A stretch of DNA of 64,000 nucleotides from Photorhabdus sp. CRCIA-P01 (GTDB lineage Bacteria; Pseudomonadota; Gammaproteobacteria; Enterobacterales; Enterobacteriaceae), in assembly GCF_003545805.1 (NCBI RefSeq), contig NZ_NMQR01000007.1, positions 62,001-126,000 of the forward strand. The letters run 5' to 3'. Position numbers and translations under genes: made by a program. The notes below the pieces were generated by a model. The model was not told the DNA's origin and ran no database searches. It saw only the letters and a program-made list of their open reading frames with translations. Position 1 is the stretch's first letter. Each line of letters opens with the position of its first letter. Shown one piece after another: positions 8,140 to 16,918 of this stretch.

Positions 8140-10045
8140 AGACACTCCTCGATATTTCAGTCGGTTGCATATTCGCGATGCTTTCAATAATCAAGTTGTG
8201 GTACTGGATAAAAGTTTGGAATAACAAGGTGAGATCTTCACATACGCGCATCTTACCTATAGGGCTAAATTGACGTACTTCCCGGCGGAAACCGTCAAGT
8301 AGTAAAAGCAGCGCAACAGGTAAGGAAGTGAATATCACTGGTGAATTATCATTCTCTGTCTGGTTACTGTTGTACATCAGCTGTAATGTGGCGGGCGGCA
8401 GTTGATATACCAACAGAAAAACAGCTATCTCCAATTCTGGCCAACTTACCCCTCCCCAGTTAGCCTCCTGATGAAAACGGTAGAGATGCCCGTCATTGCC
8501 AACTTGCCAGTGCCAATCACCAAAAGCATAGCTAAGGGAAGAGCGTATTGGTCGGGTACTTCCTGCAAAAGGAGGAATATTGAGCGAATCGAGCCAAATG
8601 GGTAAGTCAGGTAATTTGTGTTCACTCAATTTACTTTTACCCATTTTGTGTTGCAGGCGTTCCCATGCATTACGAATGGCTGCGCCTATTGGAATCTGAG
8701 GTAGCTGGCCGGCAATATCTATTAATGGCGATTGGCTGACAGACTGAATAATAGCGTTGCACTGTGTAAGCCAAATCTGATGATTTTCATGAGGTGTTTC
8801 AGCCATAAGATCCCGTAATGGCCGCAATCCCGGAAGATGTTGAGCAATATGATAACCATCAAGAAACCACGCCTTAGGATGGGCAGTATTGGCTTGCTTC
8901 ACCCGATTGAATTCCGTGAGTCCATAGGTGCTTTCCCCGATAAATCTCAGGTGCAACAATGGCGTTTCATGTTTATCCGTGACCAACAAGGGGGTTTTTT
9001 TGGGGTTAATCAACCTTCTGGCATATTTTTCCATTGCTGGCGAGTTCCAGGGCAACCAAGCCTCACCCAAGCCATATCTTTTTTCCATTGTTGGGCAATG
9101 GATAAAGATCTGTGTATCAGCGTTATTTATTATTGTCGAATTTAGTAAATCAGACGCTGATATCGCGGAAGTCAATGTAGAAAGAAAATGGCGGTGATCA
9201 TTTTTTAACAACAGTTGCCAGAGTGGACGCCGTTCACGTGTCATCAGTGGTGATCGCACAAATACGGTTGACCATGAAGCTGATGTTGTGATTTTTCTCA
9301 CATGCCCAATGCTAGCAAACCAGATGTTTTCTGCTTTGACAGCTAACCATTCCGCAAGTTTTTCAACGGTATTGCCAGTATCGGGTTGATCATCAACAAT
9401 CACGACGTCTGGACGTTCAGATTGTGCGTCAAGAAGACGAAATAGAGTATCCAACTCTGAAGGATGGTACTGACAATAGGCGTTAATATGCCTTAAAGGG
9501 CGCAGTGTTAGCCATGCAGGGGGCACACCATTAATCTGAGTTAATCCTGCAACCCAACGTGGAGTAAGAAAACTCCCACCACTGCGAAGACCGACAACTA
9601 CGATGGAACGCCCGGAGGCAAACTGGCTGGCGAAACGGATTGCATCATCCACACAAACTTCGGTATCCCCTAAATCATAGCCATAACACTCTGGCAAGGG
9701 GAGGGCCAAAATACGGGTCAGTAGATCCATCCAGGGAGAAAATTGACCTTGCAATACAAGGCATATTTGTTGGGAACACTCCGTTTCAGCCGTGATTTTG
9801 TGGCCACAAGCGATAGACAAAGCGACCTGCTGCGCATGTGTAGCAGAACATTTGGCCTGACGGCGGACTGATAACGGCTGCTGGCTGGCTTCAGTAAGAA
9901 GACTCAAGTCGCTCCATATTTGCCCCAGAGCGCAAGCTGATACATAACCATCACCGTTTTGAGCATATTCGGTGGCGAATAACTTCGCCACCAACTCTGA
10001 GGGTGTAATCTGCATTCTGGCGACCTTGCCACGGTATTTGGTCAT
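8132..10045 (-). CDS. Phosphoribosyltransferase-domain protein (neamine phosphoribosyltransferase candidate)
   Basis: 637 residues. A type I PRTase PRPP-binding loop, VVIVDDQPDTGNT, lies at about 214-226, preceded by VVGLRSGGSF at about 150-159. The remaining ~400 residues have no feature I recognise; they contain repeated tryptophan-rich segments late on. In butirosin biosynthesis ribose is added by PRPP-dependent phosphoribosylation of neamine (BtrL) followed by dephosphorylation (BtrP). The histidine phosphatase two genes upstream supplies the second half, so a ribostamycin-type ribosylation is the likely role. The start at 10045 has GAGGG upstream; it sits 8 bp after the preceding stop. 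A longer frame reading into the neighbour is rejected. Confidence 0.75.
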   Translation of the reverse strand: MTKYRGKVARMQITPSELVAKLFATEYAQNGDGYVSACALGQIWSDLSLLTEASQQPLSVRRQAKCSATHAQQVALSIACGHKITAETECSQQICLVLQGQFSPWMDLLTRILALPLPECYGYDLGDTEVCVDDAIRFASQFASGRSIVVVGLRSGGSFLTPRWVAGLTQINGVPPAWLTLRPLRHINAYCQYHPSELDTLFRLLDAQSERPDVVIVDDQPDTGNTVEKLAEWLAVKAENIWFASIGHVRKITTSASWSTVFVRSPLMTRERRPLWQLLLKNDHRHFLSTLTSAISASDLLNSTIINNADTQIFIHCPTMEKRYGLGEAWLPWNSPAMEKYARRLINPKKTPLLVTDKHETPLLHLRFIGESTYGLTEFNRVKQANTAHPKAWFLDGYHIAQHLPGLRPLRDLMAETPHENHQIWLTQCNAIIQSVSQSPLIDIAGQLPQIPIGAAIRNAWERLQHKMGKSKLSEHKLPDLPIWLDSLNIPPFAGSTRPIRSSLSYAFGDWHWQVGNDGHLYRFHQEANWGGVSWPELEIAVFLLVYQLPPATLQLMYNSNQTENDNSPVIFTSLPVALLLLLDGFRREVRQFSPIGKMRVCEDLTLLFQTFIQYHNLIIESIANMQPTEISRSVYE

Positions 10046-10052
10046 TCTGCCC

Positions 10053-13000
10053 TCATTTTGTCCGCATAGTGCTAATAATCGCAATCGGATCAACTTCAGA
10101 CAATTTAAAACGGCCTTTCTCCTCTGTGGCTATAGGGGCCAGAGCACGTTGAATATACGTTTCAATTTCCTCTGTGATGCCATAAGGGATAAGACTAAGT
10201 TGTTTGACAAATTGTTGACATTGGCCCTCAGAGAGTCCATTTGCATGATAGGCAAGCAAGTACTCTTTGCAGCGTTTAAACTGACTTTGCCAAATCGCGA
10301 TTTCATCCGCGATTGAGGCAGCAGAACCTGCATTTACCGCGATTTCAGGAACGTGGTGCAAAACTAAATGACGCAATCCGGCATTTTCTGGAGCAGTAAC
10401 CAACTGCTGCAATGTGGCCGACAAATCACGACGATGTAACAAGCTGACAGCGATCCGTTCGGCCCCAACCGGGGAGAGGGGTTTTTGTACCATCCGCATC
10501 AGCGTCTGCTCTGGCCATATTGCTGAAAGGAGTAATCCCATCTGCCCTGCGGTGGTGTGAAGGCATTCCCACTGTTCTTGGTCATCCTCTGTTTTTTCCA
10601 GCTTCTCAATAATTCGGTGAAAAGTATCCCAAGCATGGTCAAAACCAGCAAGGCAAGCGCTGGTGACCTCATCACGTATAGATTGATTCAGGCAGAGTGC
10701 GGCGAGCGTTGAGGCAAAGGGCAACGAATAAACCGTGATACGCTGAACAGAAAAATCAATCACAGCCCGGTAATTGACATAAGCGTGGAATAGCTCACAC
10801 CAAGGAGAATGCCCCAGCATGTCATATACATGGGAAACTTCATCATTAGGTACATAGGAAAAATCGTAAGCAGTATCGAATAGCACTCGCAACCAAAGCA
10901 CTAGTTGCTCAAGATCCTGTCTCTGCCAATGTAAGCCATCAGCACGTTTTAAGCGTAAGAAAAGTGTCCAAGTGCCTAATTGGCAGACCCGATTTGATGA
11001 TATCTGCCACTGTGGTTTCCATTCTGAAATACGTGATGCCAATGCATCAAAGACATATAAGCGACCAATCTCCTCTTCCGGGGCATTCGGAAGCTCGCAG
11101 AATTCAACAACCAATTCCTTCTCATTAAAGAGGAAACTGGCCTTGTGTACGACAAAGGGCAGAGAAATCTCAAAGAGGTTATTAGTTAACCTTAAAAGGC
11201 AAGAGCGGGCATCACCAAAACCATCAGCGATATCGATCAATTTGCGTAAAGGCGCGGGCAGATCAGGCCCTGATTCAGCCCGGAAACGAACCAGCATCCA
11301 TTGATGCAATAGATTGTGTAACTGGTGGGCATTTTCTATCGGTAGCTGTTCCGGTGTCATATTACCGGCGACAGGCATTAAAGCCTGCCAACGTAAGAAA
11401 TCATCCCCCAAGATTTCTACAACATCTTCTTTTAATTCAAGAAAAAAAGTGTCCGGCATGGGGTTATGACGAACATGTTCTACCCATCCCTGGAAAGCGC
11501 ATAATGCCGATTTTTCTGTGGCGGAAAGCGTTGATAGCTGAGCAAATTCCATCCAATCGCGGAGCAGATCTAGATAATTTTGATACGTGATCAGCTCATG
11601 TCTATCAACAACATCGGCTAATACCGCCTTGAGTACCTGATCGTAAGTATCCACTAAATCTATGCGACAAAGTGCCCTCAAAGTGGGTAATTTCGCATGA
11701 TGTAACTCTTTCATCAGGCTATCCGTAGCTTGTAGCAAATCAGCGGCTTCACTCGCTCCTGCCAGTGCCGCGGCTGCTTTAAAGCGCTTAAGTGGAGACA
11801 GGAAAGCCACATAGTCAGCAAACGCTTTGGGCGCACAAACCAGATTCGCCAGTGCAGTCGGTGACAATTGGCGATGATGGATAACTTCAAACAGTTCGTG
11901 AACAGAAAGTGTAGAACCTGCTGACTGGGTTAACGCATGTAAAATGTTGATCCGGTCTGCATCTTCATAAATGGGAATAATATCTGTATCCGCAAGCACA
12001 TGAAGTAGACATTCTAGTAGCAGACGCCCATCTCCACTTGGGGACGTTATCGCAACATCAACCCATTGCGCCAATGGTATCGCGGGAATTTTCTCAATCC
12101 ATGATTCGGCTTTGATAAATAACATCAGCAGGCGCAGGTCATTGAGTTGCCTGACCTTGTCTGCCAATGTTGGGATGGCCTTACATAAGTGCGGTAATGT
12201 CAATTGCGGATCGGTTTTGGTTCTGAAAGCACAGAGATAATCTGTTGTTGCATCGGTTGCCGACCAATGAGCAGGATAGAGTGTCATCGCTTTCTCACCT
12301 ACTTGTGCAAGGAGCCAACCTGTTAAACTTGGGCTTCGGACAATATCACCATGCTGTAACCACGTGCCCGTTGGGAAAAGTGTACGTTGCCTGAGTGAGG
12401 CACCGATTTTTTCCTCTAATACCGGTAAGCCAGCCAGCGCACGTTGCAAAACATCCGAAAGATCTTGAGAAGACAGCGCCGTAGTGGGCAAAGATTCTCC
12501 ATCGTCAAAAATATGCTGTACAGCCGCAGGCAAATTAACCGATTCAATGGTTTCCGTTTCCAATTCGATAAGTGGTTTTTGTGTACTAAAGTAGACTTGC
12601 TCTCCCACACTATTAATAATGACCAAGGGAACTGCGGGGATATTAGTTAACTGGGTAAGAAAAACGGGCAATTTTTGTTGACGGAACATGATGCCAGCAT
12701 GTTCACTGGCAACTCCTGATTCAACGAAGACAGCCACAAGAGTGGATCGCACTGGCAAAGGAAGACGCAGGTAACGAGACCAAGCATCGTCTAATGTGGA
12801 TGCCGAGAGGAAAACGCCTAAATTGGGCTTTGCCGGATGCAGCAATGTTGTTACGGGAACCGCCCGCATACTGCGTGTCAGCTCTTCTTTCACTTCAGCG
12901 GTTAACTGTTCAACCTGACGTTCAAGTACATAACCCGGAGCGGGGCGTGCCTGTACTAACCAAATCTTATCCACGCGAACCTGACATAATTGAGCGCCAT

Positions 13001-13733
13001 ACCACAAAGGTGCAGCTAACGTTGGCCAATGATAGGCCACAGAGTTCGCCCTTGAGCCGGGAGATTGTGCAGACGCAAAACCAAAACCGAACGCCAGTTC
13101 TCCCCGAATACCTTCAGAGGCATGTAAAGTCAATCCGGTCACGGAAACCAGGCCATGATCCGTTTCCAAAACCCACTCAGTGTCTAATGCAATTTCAGAG
13201 AGATATTGATGTAATTGATTGATGATTTTATTTAAATCATGGCATGCATCGGCTGTCAGATACGGAGCCTGTAAGGCGTCCACTGTAGATGGCGTACCCT
13301 CAATCAATTTTTGAACAAAACAAGTGATTGGCCTCGGTTGATAACCCGGATCACTTAACCGTTGCTGTTCAATGGATTGAGGTTCAAATCCGCTGAAAGC
13401 CACCATGGAAAGCGTATCACTAAAATCTGCCGGACAATGACAGATGATACTGGCATAGCCTCCAGCATTCACGAAAGTATCACCATCCTCTAAGCCCGCA
13501 CTGCGAATAATCCAGGGGGCTGGGCCACAAACTTTCTCAACCTGTTTTATCCAGTCGGGGTGCTCAGTAATGTACTGACTGTAGAGGGTGCGTAGCAGCG
13601 CGGTATCTGCTTGCGGATAATACTTTACAATGGCAAGCGCTTTATCAGCCGCAAATCCCACTAAAGGTGGAACCAATGCTGAAAAATCAGTGTGCCGGGA
13701 AAGTTGTTGTAATCGTTCAAATTTTGCAGCCAT
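10053..13733 (-). CDS. Large PEP-synthase/PPDK-like protein of unknown function
   Basis: 1226 residues. The N-terminus resembles the ATP-grasp domain of PEP synthase, PPDK and rifampin phosphotransferase: WIIRSAGLEDGDTF (about 74-87), and DKIWLVQARPAPGY (about 255-268). A swivel-like segment follows, ASEHAGIMFRQQKLPVF, with H345 where such enzymes carry the phosphohistidine. The remaining ~860 residues are helical-looking, with no motif I recognise and no clear PEP-binding TIM barrel. I know of no counterpart in the butirosin or neomycin clusters. It could phosphorylate the product or an intermediate (for example reversible self-protection), or recycle a cofactor; both are guesses. It begins 19 bp after the phosphatase gene. 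Confidence 0.8.
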   Translation of the reverse strand: MAAKFERLQQLSRHTDFSALVPPLVGFAADKALAIVKYYPQADTALLRTLYSQYITEHPDWIKQVEKVCGPAPWIIRSAGLEDGDTFVNAGGYASIICHCPADFSDTLSMVAFSGFEPQSIEQQRLSDPGYQPRPITCFVQKLIEGTPSTVDALQAPYLTADACHDLNKIINQLHQYLSEIALDTEWVLETDHGLVSVTGLTLHASEGIRGELAFGFGFASAQSPGSRANSVAYHWPTLAAPLWYGAQLCQVRVDKIWLVQARPAPGYVLERQVEQLTAEVKEELTRSMRAVPVTTLLHPAKPNLGVFLSASTLDDAWSRYLRLPLPVRSTLVAVFVESGVASEHAGIMFRQQKLPVFLTQLTNIPAVPLVIINSVGEQVYFSTQKPLIELETETIESVNLPAAVQHIFDDGESLPTTALSSQDLSDVLQRALAGLPVLEEKIGASLRQRTLFPTGTWLQHGDIVRSPSLTGWLLAQVGEKAMTLYPAHWSATDATTDYLCAFRTKTDPQLTLPHLCKAIPTLADKVRQLNDLRLLMLFIKAESWIEKIPAIPLAQWVDVAITSPSGDGRLLLECLLHVLADTDIIPIYEDADRINILHALTQSAGSTLSVHELFEVIHHRQLSPTALANLVCAPKAFADYVAFLSPLKRFKAAAALAGASEAADLLQATDSLMKELHHAKLPTLRALCRIDLVDTYDQVLKAVLADVVDRHELITYQNYLDLLRDWMEFAQLSTLSATEKSALCAFQGWVEHVRHNPMPDTFFLELKEDVVEILGDDFLRWQALMPVAGNMTPEQLPIENAHQLHNLLHQWMLVRFRAESGPDLPAPLRKLIDIADGFGDARSCLLRLTNNLFEISLPFVVHKASFLFNEKELVVEFCELPNAPEEEIGRLYVFDALASRISEWKPQWQISSNRVCQLGTWTLFLRLKRADGLHWQRQDLEQLVLWLRVLFDTAYDFSYVPNDEVSHVYDMLGHSPWCELFHAYVNYRAVIDFSVQRITVYSLPFASTLAALCLNQSIRDEVTSACLAGFDHAWDTFHRIIEKLEKTEDDQEQWECLHTTAGQMGLLLSAIWPEQTLMRMVQKPLSPVGAERIAVSLLHRRDLSATLQQLVTAPENAGLRHLVLHHVPEIAVNAGSAASIADEIAIWQSQFKRCKEYLLAYHANGLSEGQCQQFVKQLSLIPYGITEEIETYIQRALAPIATEEKGRFKLSEVDPIAIISTMRTK

Positions 13734-13752
13734 ACGTTTTATCTTCTTACCT

Positions 13753-14406
13753 TTAAAGCCATAATCTCAAATGATTTTTCGCGTTAACAAGGACAAGCCT
13801 CGATTTTCCACCTATCTCTTCATTCTCTATAACGTGCAATGCCGTATTACTGATACGCATATGCCAGCGTTGTAATAGGGAGATTTCCAGCCCTAACAAC
13901 ACAAACATTGCTAGCTCTATAGTGAATGCATGGGAAACGATCACCGTGACCTTTTCCCGGCCACGCTGTTGGTGTCGTTGACGCAAAAAATCGGTCACTC
14001 GTGCGCGTTGTTCAATAACAGTTTCTACTTCAGGTCTTACTTTAATTGTGGGACTATTCAAACGTTCTTCCAACATTGCATCCCATTCCGACAAACTCAA
14101 TGGCGGTATCAATGAAGGCGCTATACGCACTTCTTCCAAACGCTCATCAGGTATCAACGGTAAATTGTACCGTGCAGTGAGAAATTTGGCCGTTTGCATT
14201 GTCCGAACCATTGGGCTGCTAAATATCTTGTCTCCGATTAACTCCTTGGGAAAATTATCCGCCAATAATTGTGCTTGTTGCTGGCCCATTTCCGTCAGTG
14301 GCGAATCAGGCAAAACTGAACTGATTAACACATGGTCATCCTGTAGATTGCATGTTGCTTCTGCATGTCGGATGAACACAAAACGATGGCAATGTGTTGA
14401 CGTCAT
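13753..14406 (-). CDS. Histidine phosphatase (BtrP-like 5''-phosphoribostamycin phosphatase candidate)
   Basis: 217 residues of the phosphoglycerate-mutase-like histidine phosphatase superfamily. The catalytic FIRHAEAT motif has R13 and H14; the second half has SSPMVRTMQTA and VIVSHAFTIELAM, giving the second histidine. In butirosin and neomycin clusters a phosphatase removes the 5''-phosphate left after phosphoribosylation of neamine, and a PRTase-domain gene lies in this operon, so that role is likely. Start: the ATG at 14406 gives the usual short lead-in to the RHA motif. A GTG at 14433 overlapping the upstream stop (GTGA) would add nine residues and is an alternative. Confidence 0.83.
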   Translation of the reverse strand: MTSTHCHRFVFIRHAEATCNLQDDHVLISSVLPDSPLTEMGQQQAQLLADNFPKELIGDKIFSSPMVRTMQTAKFLTARYNLPLIPDERLEEVRIAPSLIPPLSLSEWDAMLEERLNSPTIKVRPEVETVIEQRARVTDFLRQRHQQRGREKVTVIVSHAFTIELAMFVLLGLEISLLQRWHMRISNTALHVIENEEIGGKSRLVLVNAKNHLRLWL

Positions 14407-14429
14407 AATAGTTTTGGCCTTTTGGTGAT

Positions 14430-15695
14430 TCACAGATGCTCGGCATGGCTCATTACTTTCTCCAGAGCACGCTGGACATCAAGCATGTCTATTTCTTCTG
14501 CAAGTAAAAAATGATGCGGCAAGGCAATGTGGCTATGGGAGAATGCCTCCGCTATTGGCAGACTAAAACGCTGCGGCTGAACGGATGACTGAAAGTCTTT
14601 GCTTAATGCAAAACGCCGCCGACTCGCGGGTTGGTATAACGTACATTGATTTAATGCGGCATACATAGGCTTACAAGGTAAATTCAACTCTGCTGACAGG
14701 GCTTCCGCCAGTTTTTCCACTGAAGCCTTCTCTAAGACAGATTCAGGTAATCCAATGACATAGCTATAATAGACTCGCTCAGTAGTACCTAGAGTGGTTT
14801 GCTGAGGAAAACAGTCAATTTGCAGCATCAGTTCATCCAAATATTCAGCATTACAGCGCCGGATAGCATTCTCGGTATCAAGTTTTTCTAATTGAGCTAA
14901 CAAAATTGCGGCATGAAATTCAGACAAGCAATAGTTCGAGCCCATTAGCTCAGCGGTTTCTAATAACTCCATATGATCCAACGGTGGTGGTACACTGCTT
15001 AATGTGCGTCCATCGGCGCGTAGATGGGCTAATCGTCTGGCAATTTGCTCATCTTGAGTGAGTACCGCTCCACCTTCTCCACTGGTCAACAGCTTACTGT
15101 GTTGCATGCTGAACGTTCCAGCAATACCAAATGTCCCCACATGTTGACCGGCAAAACGAGCACCGTGAGCTTGGGAGCAATCTTCAATGAGTGGCAGATT
15201 ATTTTTTTCTGCGATATGCATTAAGGCATTCAGATCTGCAACCGCAGAACCGAGGTGTACAACTGTAATCGCACGACAGCGAGAAGTCATTGCTTTTTCA
15301 ACCGCATTTGGATCTAAGCATCCTGTCTGAGGATTCACGTCGGTTAGCATTGGAATAGCATTAATATTAAGAACAGCTGATGCTGAAGCGACCCAAGATA
15401 AACCAGGTACAATGACTTCATCACCAGCTCCGACCCCTACTGCCTCTAAAGCCATAGTCAAGCTGGCAGTACCGCTGGAGGCAGGAACACAATAATTAGC
15501 ATTCGTGTAACGTGCATAAGCTTCGGCAAAACGCTGTTCAAAAGAAGGTACCCCTCGGTATGGTCCACTTATTGACCAACGCTGACTATTTAAAACAGAA
15601 AGTAGATTATCTACAGTTTCGGAAGAACTTGTAGGCCACCCAGGCCAAGACATTGTTCGAATGGAAGGGCCACCATGTATTGCCAGTTTAGACAC
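14430..15695 (-). CDS. btrR: DegT/StsC-family L-glutamine:2-deoxy-scyllo-inosose aminotransferase (BtrR-like)
   Basis: 421 residues. Landmarks: HGGPSIRTMSWPGWP near the start, RWSISGPYRG, SSGTASLTMALEAVGVG, GDEVIVPGLSWVASASAVL, EDCSQAHG (D172) and FSMQHSKLLTSGEGGAV with the PLP lysine K201. These follow BtrR and StsC closely. BtrR-type enzymes transaminate 2-deoxy-scyllo-inosose and, later, the amino-inosose, so one enzyme can serve both aminations of 2-DOS synthesis. The GTG start at 15695 has AAAAGGAG ten nt upstream; the TTG at 15716 would put that RBS inside the gene. It is the first gene of the operon. Confidence 0.9.
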   Translation of the reverse strand: MSKLAIHGGPSIRTMSWPGWPTSSSETVDNLLSVLNSQRWSISGPYRGVPSFEQRFAEAYARYTNANYCVPASSGTASLTMALEAVGVGAGDEVIVPGLSWVASASAVLNINAIPMLTDVNPQTGCLDPNAVEKAMTSRCRAITVVHLGSAVADLNALMHIAEKNNLPLIEDCSQAHGARFAGQHVGTFGIAGTFSMQHSKLLTSGEGGAVLTQDEQIARRLAHLRADGRTLSSVPPPLDHMELLETAELMGSNYCLSEFHAAILLAQLEKLDTENAIRRCNAEYLDELMLQIDCFPQQTTLGTTERVYYSYVIGLPESVLEKASVEKLAEALSAELNLPCKPMYAALNQCTLYQPASRRRFALSKDFQSSVQPQRFSLPIAEAFSHSHIALPHHFLLAEEIDMLDVQRALEKVMSHAEHL

Positions 15696-15787
15696 GATGA
15701 GTAATCTCCTTTTCAAATAAGAAGTGATATTAATCCAGCGAAAAATCCATAGGTATCGTTAAGTTATAGGGGATATGTCTCCCTTTC

Positions 15788-15813
15788 ATTTACATAGAAT
15801 ATCCTATGTAAAT
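15788..15813. promoter_or_regulatory. Perfect inverted repeat upstream of the aminoglycoside operon (possible operator)
   Basis: Ten-base arms ATTTACATAG and CTATGTAAAT are separated by the six-base spacer AATATC. It lies 93-118 bp before the GTG start of the first operon gene, in a suitable place for a dimeric regulator. No U-run follows on either strand, so a terminator is unlikely. The cognate regulator is unknown and none is encoded in the visible part of the operon. Confidence 0.5.
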
Positions 15814-16626
15814 TACCACCGGTTTACTAAGTTAAATAACCAATAGCACCGCTACACTCAGTCCTTAAACTCAGTTATAGCTATAGGCTTTCACTTTAAT
15901 GCAAGGTGTTACACTATTTTTAAGTTTAATTTAAATAAAATTACAAGATTTGAAAAACATTAACATTGGGCATCCTGTTTCTTACTAGAAGATGTATTAC
16001 CTGGTTAGATTTTTTAATTTCTCAATCCGTGATTTATTTTAAACTCTGTATAAAAATACAAACCACATAAAAAAAATCAATAAATTAACAATCTAATTTT
16101 CAATATCGTGATTCACATCATAATTAATTCATCACACGTAAACACCATAAATTAAAATATAATATTACCAATTAGAGTTACACACCAGACAATATATTTA
16201 ACCTTAATAATCAATCTTATACATTAAAAAATTAGATGCATATGTCAAATGTAGTTTTCACGCTCGATGAAAGTCCCTATGACTTTATCGTGCATTTCTT
16301 CTTATTTAAAAGAATGGTTTTTCAATTCAATCGCTTGCTTCAAGTTCTGGAATTAAAGTTAGCTAACTCTATACACTGAGTAAACTGTTTTCCAACTAAA
16401 TAGCATTTCGTAATACCGATACAGTAGTCAATTTGATTGATTCCTGAGCAGCGTAATATAGAAAAAGATTTTTATAATTAGAATGACGATGAATTTGTTT
16501 CTGAATTATGGAACACCACTGCGTTAGATTTTCTAAATCATGTATCAAAATTAGCACAAGAATATTTGGATAAAGATGACTCCCCTTAGTGATTTTTAAT
16601 GTAGCAATAAAAAAACAGGTTAAATA
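15814..16626. other. AT-rich gene-poor spacer between two biosynthetic operons
   Basis: About 0.8 kb with long A/T runs and no intact gene of convincing length. It must contain the promoter of the minus-strand aminoglycoside operon at its left end. Short plus-strand open stretches at 16242-16379 and 16441-16590 look like gene scraps and are described separately. No RNA gene or transposase was recognised. Confidence 0.6.
16242..16590 (+). pseudogene. Possible decayed small gene fragments
   Basis: Two protein-like pieces on the plus strand. The first is a 45-codon open frame from ATG 16242 to TGA 16377-16379, beginning MSNVVFTLDESPYDF, with no good RBS. The second ends at TAG 16588-16590 and reads NDDEFVSELWNTTALDFLN onward to LDKDDSP, but has an in-frame stop just before NDDEF. 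The amino-acid make-up of the second looks like real coding sequence. No family recognised; they may be remains of one or two small genes, or chance. Confidence 0.25.
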
Positions 16627-16753
16627 TATACCCTATGGATTTCAAGATGCATCGCGACGGCAAGGGAGCGAATCCCCGGGAGCATAGCTAACTATGTGAC
16701 CGGGGTGAACAAGTGCAGCCAACAAAGAGGCAACTTGAAAGATAACGGGTATA
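16627..16753. repeat. ERIC element (127 bp)
   Basis: It runs from TATACCCTAT to AACGGGTATA, exactly 127 bp, with imperfect terminal inverted repeats (TATACCC...TTTCAAGATGC against TATACCC...TTTCAAGTTGC). The centre contains GAATCCCCGGGAGCATAGCT and CTATGTGACCGGGGTGAA, which correspond to the sites of the classic ERIC primers. ERIC elements are non-coding palindromes spread through enterobacterial intergenic regions. This one lies 54 bp beyond the stop of the truncated dehydrogenase frame. Confidence 0.9.
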
Positions 16754-16807
16754 GCAAGGCAAATTGCTGCTGCCTGGATAAATAATATGCCAGAACGCTC
16801 ATCCAGC

Positions 16808-16918
16808 TTAGTGCATATCCTTCGCGGTCACCAGATAGCCGATATCCAGCAGCACCTCGACAACTGCCGAACCAAAACCGCCTGCCTCACCAGTGATGAC
16901 GGCAATTTGCCGACTCAT
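16808..16918 (-). pseudogene. Truncated short-chain dehydrogenase, 5' end only
   Basis: A 36-codon frame starts at ATG 16918, overlapping the stop of the upstream gene (ATGA), and ends at TAA 16808-16810. It reads IAVITGEAGGFGSAVVEVLL, the first beta-alpha-beta of an SDR/NAD(P)-binding domain with a glycine motif close to TGxxGGxG, followed by DIGYLVTAKDM. A functional SDR needs about 250 residues, so this is the beginning of a gene whose remainder has been deleted. The coupling shows that it was once the next gene of the PUFA-like operon. An ERIC element lies 54 bp further on. Confidence 0.65.
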
